This document shows, in pieces, positions 33,170 to 38,094 of a DNA stretch of 38,094 nucleotides. The DNA comes from a virus: positions 1 through 38,094 of the IMG/VR virus record IMGVR_UViG_3300020733_000460. The stretch is one strand, 5' to 3'. A program made the position numbers and the translations under genes. The notes beneath the pieces are model-generated. The model had not been told where the DNA came from. It saw only the letters and a program-made list of their open reading frames with translations, and did not search any database. Numbering within the stretch: position 1 is the stretch's first letter; each line of letters starts with the position of its first letter.

Positions 33170-36100
33170 ATGCTATTACGAGAGTTGTTTGTCCGTAAGC
33201 CTCACTTTATCATTACTGAAGGTGGTAACGCTGAAGTTGATGATGTTGAAGATCCTAACGTCAAGCATCGTGCTGATCGTATAGACTTAGCTGTACACAA
33301 TCGCACACAAGTAATTGCAATATTAGATCAAGTACTACACGGAATTAATCAAGCGTTTGAAGCACAAAATAGTACACCACTATGGAATCCACATCTATTA
33401 AAGAGTAAAGAATTCTTAGGTGGATCATCGTTACACTTTTTTAATGTACCACATATATCAGACGAAGAATTTTTAAGAGTAAAACCGGTAGTTGGCGATA
33501 TCGACACTCAATGCGATAGACAACTAGAACCTCAAGTTAAAAATTTCTTAACAACACATCACGGTCGACAGATAGGTCCTGCAAAGTTACTAGGATTTAG
33601 TAACAACGGCGGACAATTTAATGCATTATTTGAAATAACATCAAATCATTTGCCTATTAAAGTTCAAATAGACTTTGAATTTGGAGAATATGATCCAAAG
33701 ACCAATGCTCCGACTCCTTGGTACAGATTTAGTCACAACTCAGAGTGGAATGATTTAAGTACACAGGAAAAAGGTAAGAAAGACGGCACTGGAGTTGTTA
33801 GTGGCATCAAAGGTGTGTTCCACAAATATCTATATAGATCATTAACTAAAGGTTCACCAACAACAAAGTATGTTCAGATGAAGACTAAACTTAAAGGTCC
33901 GATTACTGACAGTAACATATCATTCGCGGTACATGGCGCTACCGGTGGTGGACTAAGTCAAAAGTATCAAGAGACCGGACGCGAGCAAGACGGTATTCCA
34001 ATTATGATTGAAATACCTACTAAAGATAGACCTTATATACAAGATTTAAATCAACAGTTTGAATTGTTCTTTGGTCGTCAACCTAATAAACAGGAAAGCG
34101 AAAAACAAAAGAGTTTTGTTGGTACTATTGATTTAATGAATGATTTCAAAACTCCTGAAGAAAATCAAATAACAATGGATGCTTTCATCCAATTGTGTTT
34201 TGAGCCAGGATCACAGATGATTAACAGAGACGACCCGGAAGGCGATCGTGCTGTTAAAATGTCTGCTATTAACTATGCACTAGCACATCTTAACTTATCT
34301 GATAAAACAACTTTAGAAACAAAAGCCAAAACAATGGCAGCTGAATATGAAGAAGAGCATCATGAAGTTGAACAGTATAAAAAAGATTATCCAGAAGAGC
34401 GTCAACCAAGAGCACAAGTTGCTAAACTACGTGCGGCTCGTAATGCCAGTCGTCCATTAACTGAATCTGAAGTTAAAGCACAACTACGTAAAGGCATGCC
34501 GCACTTACGTGATTTAAAGCCAATGGATTTGTTAGACTTGTTAGATGAGCTACATGACAATGGCAAGTTTGAATTAAAGAATATTCCACTTAATGTTAAA
34601 GTAGACGGCTTTGGTGGACGCTTTGGTAAAAATGCAGAAGGCAAACCTTTTATGGGTACCAGTCGTACCGAGCCACGTTATGAAGCAAGTTTTGTAAAAT
34701 ATCATCAACAAAAAGGAACCACTGATCCAGATATACTAGGTCGTGCTCAGATGTTTGATGATTTGTTTAATGAAATGATGAAAGCTATTGAATTAGTAGA
34801 CAACAAGCTAGGTCCAGAATTTTTAGTAAACAAACAAGTAACATGTGAAGTCTTATTCATTCCATTTGCTACAGAAACACCAGAAGGCAAATTAAAATTT
34901 GTTGGTATACATTATGACAAGTTACCCGACGGTATTGAACTGGCTCTTGTTCCATTCCATATCAGTGATGCTACTACAGGTGAATCAATACCCGATGGTC
35001 ATAGACTAGTTGAACAATTAACAAAACTTGGACAACAAGACAGTGTTATGTTTATTAACAATAGACTAATGCAACACAAGGCTCTAGATGTTACTGCTAT
35101 TGTCCCCCCAATGGAAAACATTGAACAAATTAAAGCAATGTTAACTAGTGGAAAACTAGCACTAAAACGTGAAGCTAAAGAAATACTACAACCAATAGCA
35201 CTGGAATTAGAAAAAGCTATTATTAACGATCCCAATATTGTTGGTAAAAATTTACTCGGTGATGAGTACGAAGGTATTGTTATTAACAGTCGATTAGGTC
35301 CTATTAAAATTACCAGCCAAGAACAACGTAAAGTCATTGCAGATAAAAATGCTGCCAAGGCCGCCGCAAGAGCTGAACAGCCTCGTGAAAACACTAATAA
35401 AACCGCTGTAGTTGCTATAGGTTCGTTTGTCGGACACAAAGGACATCAAGAGCTTTGGAACTATACAGTTAACAAGGCTAAAGAACTAGGTGGTGATCCA
35501 TATTTGTTTATTGGTAATGCGGAGGGTAAGGATGATCCTATTCCTCCTAGCATTAAAGTTCAAACATGGCATAAATTATATCCACAATATGCTAATCATA
35601 TGAGTACAGTTACTCAAGAAGGTGGTACACTACTACAAAAGATCAAACACGAATTAATTAATCCGTTGCCAGGAAAACCTCCACGATACGATAATATTGT
35701 TATTATGGTAGGAGAGGATCGTGCTAATATGAATATTGCACAAGTCCTAATGAAAGCAGTTAACAAATTTGCCGGTTATGAGCATGTTCGTGTAAGTCTA
35801 GAAGTTACCCCACGTGGTCAAGGTGTAAGCGGCACACAGCTACGTAAAATGGCCGCAACAGCCGCACACGGTCATAAAGAACCAGCTATGGAATTCTGGC
35901 GAGATGCATTTAACGGTGGATCATTTGGAGCTAAACCATTACCAGATTCTTGGATTAAACATCTAATGCAGGTAACACAACAGGGCATGGGCATGGTTCC
36001 TGGAACTTCTGTAAATGTTGTTAATAAACGTGATCCTAAACCACAACCTCAAATACCAGCACAAGTGCCAGCACAAGATGAGCCGCCTACTGAACCGCTA

Positions 36101-36532
36101 AATATAAAAGAAGCCAATAACTGGATTAGAAAAATGCGAGCAAGCGAATTTACAAGAAAAAAACTAGCAGAAGGTGATGTTCCATATGCTGGAAAAGGCA
36201 GTGAGAAACTTCACCATGTGCATATTCAAGCATTAAAAAATGCTATGAGTATTCCTAATATCAGTATGAACAAGGCTAACGGTAGCCCATATATGCAATA
36301 TAGATTTGGTATAGCTATGGCTAATCCAAATATGCCTCGAGCAGGTGCTATGAGTGGAGATCCACTAATTACTGCTTACACAGATGCAGATATGCAAAAA
36401 GTAAAAGATGCCGCCAAGGCTGTAGGGGCAGGTGCTATTACACATTTGTCCGATGGTGTGAGTAACGAAGCAGATGGTGGTAATATTGTCAGTCCAGTTA
36501 GACAACCAAAGAAAAACAAGTACGGAATTTAA
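33170..36532 (+). CDS. Triple nucleotidyltransferase polyprotein, predicted head-packaged (1120 residues)
   Basis: Four regions are visible. (1) Residues 1-17, MLLRELFVRKPHFIITE, fit a capsid-targeting peptide with a prohead protease site after E17. (2) Residues ~80-290 look like a Pol-beta-type nucleotidyltransferase: GGSS at 84-87, D110/D112 in VGDIDTQCD, D168 in VQIDFEF. (3) Residues ~450-720 look like a ligase-type covalent nucleotidyltransferase: K477-V-D-G with R484 (motif I), E560 in CEVLFIPF, EGIVI at 701-705 (motif IV), IKITS with K713 (motif V). (4) Residues ~745-930 are an HxGH nucleotidylyltransferase: GSFVGHKGH (751-759) and GVSGTQLR (885-892). A Pro-rich linker (955-975) precedes a last domain starting at M989 (MRASEF) and ending KKNKYGI. 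Substrates are unknown; RNA or NAD-type repair is a guess. Confidence 0.72.
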   Translation: MLLRELFVRKPHFIITEGGNAEVDDVEDPNVKHRADRIDLAVHNRTQVIAILDQVLHGINQAFEAQNSTPLWNPHLLKSKEFLGGSSLHFFNVPHISDEEFLRVKPVVGDIDTQCDRQLEPQVKNFLTTHHGRQIGPAKLLGFSNNGGQFNALFEITSNHLPIKVQIDFEFGEYDPKTNAPTPWYRFSHNSEWNDLSTQEKGKKDGTGVVSGIKGVFHKYLYRSLTKGSPTTKYVQMKTKLKGPITDSNISFAVHGATGGGLSQKYQETGREQDGIPIMIEIPTKDRPYIQDLNQQFELFFGRQPNKQESEKQKSFVGTIDLMNDFKTPEENQITMDAFIQLCFEPGSQMINRDDPEGDRAVKMSAINYALAHLNLSDKTTLETKAKTMAAEYEEEHHEVEQYKKDYPEERQPRAQVAKLRAARNASRPLTESEVKAQLRKGMPHLRDLKPMDLLDLLDELHDNGKFELKNIPLNVKVDGFGGRFGKNAEGKPFMGTSRTEPRYEASFVKYHQQKGTTDPDILGRAQMFDDLFNEMMKAIELVDNKLGPEFLVNKQVTCEVLFIPFATETPEGKLKFVGIHYDKLPDGIELALVPFHISDATTGESIPDGHRLVEQLTKLGQQDSVMFINNRLMQHKALDVTAIVPPMENIEQIKAMLTSGKLALKREAKEILQPIALELEKAIINDPNIVGKNLLGDEYEGIVINSRLGPIKITSQEQRKVIADKNAAKAAARAEQPRENTNKTAVVAIGSFVGHKGHQELWNYTVNKAKELGGDPYLFIGNAEGKDDPIPPSIKVQTWHKLYPQYANHMSTVTQEGGTLLQKIKHELINPLPGKPPRYDNIVIMVGEDRANMNIAQVLMKAVNKFAGYEHVRVSLEVTPRGQGVSGTQLRKMAATAAHGHKEPAMEFWRDAFNGGSFGAKPLPDSWIKHLMQVTQQGMGMVPGTSVNVVNKRDPKPQPQIPAQVPAQDEPPTEPLNIKEANNWIRKMRASEFTRKKLAEGDVPYAGKGSEKLHHVHIQALKNAMSIPNISMNKANGSPYMQYRFGIAMANPNMPRAGAMSGDPLITAYTDADMQKVKDAAKAVGAGAITHLSDGVSNEADGGNIVSPVRQPKKNKYGI

Positions 36533-36910
36533 ATGAGAGCTCGAGAGTTTATTACCGAACGCACTGGACAGCATCATCCAGAACATAAAGCTGTGGCCCA
36601 AGGTACTCGACGTGTTCGTGATCCAGGCGGGTATTATCCTAGCTATCATCAATATCGTACAGGCATAGTGTTAGGTATGATGACCGGAGACGGCAAAACT
36701 CCAACTAATGTAGATCATGAAAGCTGGATGGGTCCATATTGGACACAGCATCCTTATACAGAAGTAGAACATAATATGTTTAGAGATGCTCGCAAAGTAA
36801 TTCCTACAGAGGACCACGAAGTATTGCCATGGTCAAAGAGTAAAGAACCAGATGAAATTCATAAGATTAGTCCGGTTGCCGCAAAGAAAAAGAACAAGCA
36901 CGGTGTATAA
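36533..36910 (+). CDS. Predicted head-packaged protein with shared C-terminal peptide
   Basis: A 125-residue protein that starts immediately after the stop of the 1120-residue gene. It has an N-terminal MRAREFITE, a fit to a T4 capsid-targeting peptide cut after E9. The middle (YHQYRTGIVLGMMTGDG ... HPYTEVEHNMFRDARK) parallels a domain in the next protein and at the end of the upstream giant. The C-terminus ISPVAAKKKNKHGV is the family peptide. The function is unknown. The shared ends and the neighbouring stop/start coupling argue for a common fate, probably packaging into the head. Confidence 0.72.
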   Translation: MRAREFITERTGQHHPEHKAVAQGTRRVRDPGGYYPSYHQYRTGIVLGMMTGDGKTPTNVDHESWMGPYWTQHPYTEVEHNMFRDARKVIPTEDHEVLPWSKSKEPDEIHKISPVAAKKKNKHGV

Positions 36911-37470
36911 TGAGAGCTAAAGAATTTATTGTCGAAGCCGCAGAATCAACAGATGCTATCAGCAATCCGGACAAGTTAGATCGTCAGGGTAAAACTTTGG
37001 CGCAAACTAAGAAAGACAGCAAATTAACTCAACCTAAAAAAGAATATCACCCTAAGCCTTTTAAGACTGGAAAGTTAGGTGTTCCTTACGATAGTTCTCC
37101 GCATGATACTCATAGTCGCCATCAGGATAATACAGAATACGGTAGTGTTCGAGGAGACTTATCCGATGAAGCTAAAGCCGCCATGCCAGGCGCATTTAGT
37201 GTAGAAGATTTGCCTAGTGATTTCTATGGGGTGTACAGATTAGGAATGGGACTAGCGGCAGGTGATCGCAATGTTGCTACCGCTGACAACGTTGGTAAGC
37301 ACCCATTTTTTATGCCGTTTGCTCCTGAAGAACATGCTAAATTTGACAAAGAAATTAAACGTCAGGGGCATAAAACCAAAGCTAGAACCACAAAAGATAG
37401 TTTAGAATTATCAACTAACAACATAGTTAGTCCAGTAGCTAAACTAAAACGTAACAAGTACGGTGTGTAA
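36910..37470 (+). CDS. Predicted head-packaged protein with shared C-terminal peptide
   Basis: A 186-residue protein starting on the last base of the preceding stop (TAATG). It has MRAKEFIVE at the N-terminus (likely cut after E9), then a basic Pro/Lys-rich linker (LTQPKKEYHPKPFKTGK), then a domain (FYGVYRLGMGLAAGDR ... HPFFMPFAPEEHAKFDKEI) similar to the preceding protein and to the end of the 1120-residue one. It ends NNIVSPVAKLKRNKYGV. No catalytic residues stand out. Three related copies in tandem suggest duplication and divergence of a packaged protein or peptide-tagged cargo. Confidence 0.72.
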   Translation: MRAKEFIVEAAESTDAISNPDKLDRQGKTLAQTKKDSKLTQPKKEYHPKPFKTGKLGVPYDSSPHDTHSRHQDNTEYGSVRGDLSDEAKAAMPGAFSVEDLPSDFYGVYRLGMGLAAGDRNVATADNVGKHPFFMPFAPEEHAKFDKEIKRQGHKTKARTTKDSLELSTNNIVSPVAKLKRNKYGV

Positions 37471-37700
37471 TGGATGAACTAGCACGTCTTAAGAAGTTAG
37501 CAGGCATTAATGAATTTAAGGGCTTGCAACCTTATGGCGGAAGTAACATCAGTATAACTGGTACAGAGAAACGCATTATCGAACGTGAACAAAATATACA
37601 ACCTGGAACTGAAGAATGGTTCAAACTATGGTTTAGTTTACCTAAATTTATGGGTGGAGAACGTGCAGTAGGTAATGGGTTTAGAGGAATCAAAAAATGA
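37470..37700 (+). CDS. Small cassette protein
   Basis: A 76-residue protein, overlapping its neighbours by TAATG before and ATGA after. It begins MDELARLKKLAGINE, an amphipathic helix that I recall at the start of many head or scaffold-associated proteins in large marine phages; a cut after E15 would fit the prohead protease pattern. The rest is short (PGTEEWFKLWFSLPKFMGG) and lacks the shared C-terminal peptide. The function is unknown; cassette membership is inferred from coupling and the N-terminal helix. Confidence 0.65.
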   Translation: MDELARLKKLAGINEFKGLQPYGGSNISITGTEKRIIEREQNIQPGTEEWFKLWFSLPKFMGGERAVGNGFRGIKK

Positions 37701-38094
37701 AAATTAAAGAATTGTTAGAAGGCCCTTATGAAGATGGCGTAAATGATGGTAAACGAGGTCATCGAAATCCACGTGCCAGTTCTATATATGGTCCTTCATC
37801 AGATCATTATGAAAAAGGTTACCAACACGGCGTCACCTTAGGAAAAAAAGAAGGTGAAGCAAACGTAAGAAGATATGAAGAGTGGCTTAAACCTTTTTCA
37901 CATCTGTCAAATGAAGAACTTCACGACCTAGCAGAAAAATTTAGACGTAGTCCAGAAGATAGAATGGCAAATGGACAACCGTATCCATATAACAGTAAAT
38001 TTCAAGCAATACATCAAGTATTAGGTCAGCGAAGACACAATCCAAATTATGGGTTAGATGCTAAACATGGTGTAGCGGAATCAGCTAGTGCAGG
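37697..38094 (+). CDS. Predicted head-packaged protein, right end cut by window (partial)
   Basis: The frame is open for 132 residues to the window edge. It starts at an ATGA overlap with MKIKELLEG, nearly the same as MRLRELLEG at 32793, so a capsid-targeting-like peptide with a cut after E8 is likely. The remainder is charged and helical (DHYEKGYQHGVTLGKKEGEA, EELHDLAEKFRRSPEDRM). The last residues seen (GVAESASA) include another hydrophobic-x-Glu-like site (VAE), possibly a second cleavage point. The C-terminus is not visible, so whether it has the shared KNKYGV peptide is unknown. Confidence 0.65.
   Translation, partial: MKIKELLEGPYEDGVNDGKRGHRNPRASSIYGPSSDHYEKGYQHGVTLGKKEGEANVRRYEEWLKPFSHLSNEELHDLAEKFRRSPEDRMANGQPYPYNSKFQAIHQVLGQRRHNPNYGLDAKHGVAESASA

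Noticed and set aside
1-38094. tRNA genes, CRISPR arrays, insertion sequences, integrase or attachment sites
   Set aside because: No cloverleaf-like sequence, regularly spaced repeats, transposase or recombinase frame was found; all gaps are shorter than about 160 bases.

Overview
This AT-rich window is part of a large T4-like (myovirus-type) double-stranded DNA phage genome, probably from a marine or freshwater phage of a Gram-negative host. The evidence is a gp44-type clamp loader, phoH, a GroES-like co-chaperonin, an A-type Fe-S carrier, a giant fibre-like virion protein, T4-style late promoter motifs, and lysis genes with a GH19 endolysin plus inner and outer spanins. No tRNA, CRISPR array, integrase or insertion sequence was seen. 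Genes are packed tightly, mostly with ATGA or TAATG stop/start overlaps.

Layout. (1) 1-373: the tail of an incoming gene and a convergent small zinc-ribbon gene. (2) 431-21304: a late virion module. It holds an A-type Fe-S carrier, a 4313-residue fibre-like protein, an 87-residue mini-version of the same family, a 280-residue relative, a 1639-residue protein that begins with an intact animal-type heme peroxidase domain, and a 516-residue structural protein. (3) 21304-22831: small conserved phage genes, a DnaE-like palm fragment and a GroES-like protein. (4) 22852-24052: a sigma70-type early promoter drives a small membrane protein and the clamp loader, ending in a bidirectional terminator. 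(5) 24091-24810 (minus): phoH behind a leader that can fold in two mutually exclusive ways. (6) 24971-28480: two conserved phage proteins and the lysis genes. (7) 28494-32735: a perfect sigma70 promoter drives DnaJ, peptide deformylase, ClpA-like and an unknown gene. (8) 32739-38094: a late promoter drives a cassette whose proteins start with T4 capsid-targeting-like peptides. Several share a C-terminal peptide, and one is a 1120-residue protein carrying three different nucleotidyltransferase signatures.

How it fits together. Host-type promoters precede the takeover and replication genes (clamp loader, chaperone/protease genes). A TAAATACT-like late motif precedes virion, lysis and head-internal genes. 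The strongest candidates for something new are (a) the cassette of predicted head-packaged, injected proteins led by the triple-nucleotidyltransferase, (b) the heme peroxidase built into a virion protein next to a phage Fe-S carrier, and (c) promoter/terminator and leader structures that look like switches. All functions are inferred from sequence motifs read by eye; no database search was run.
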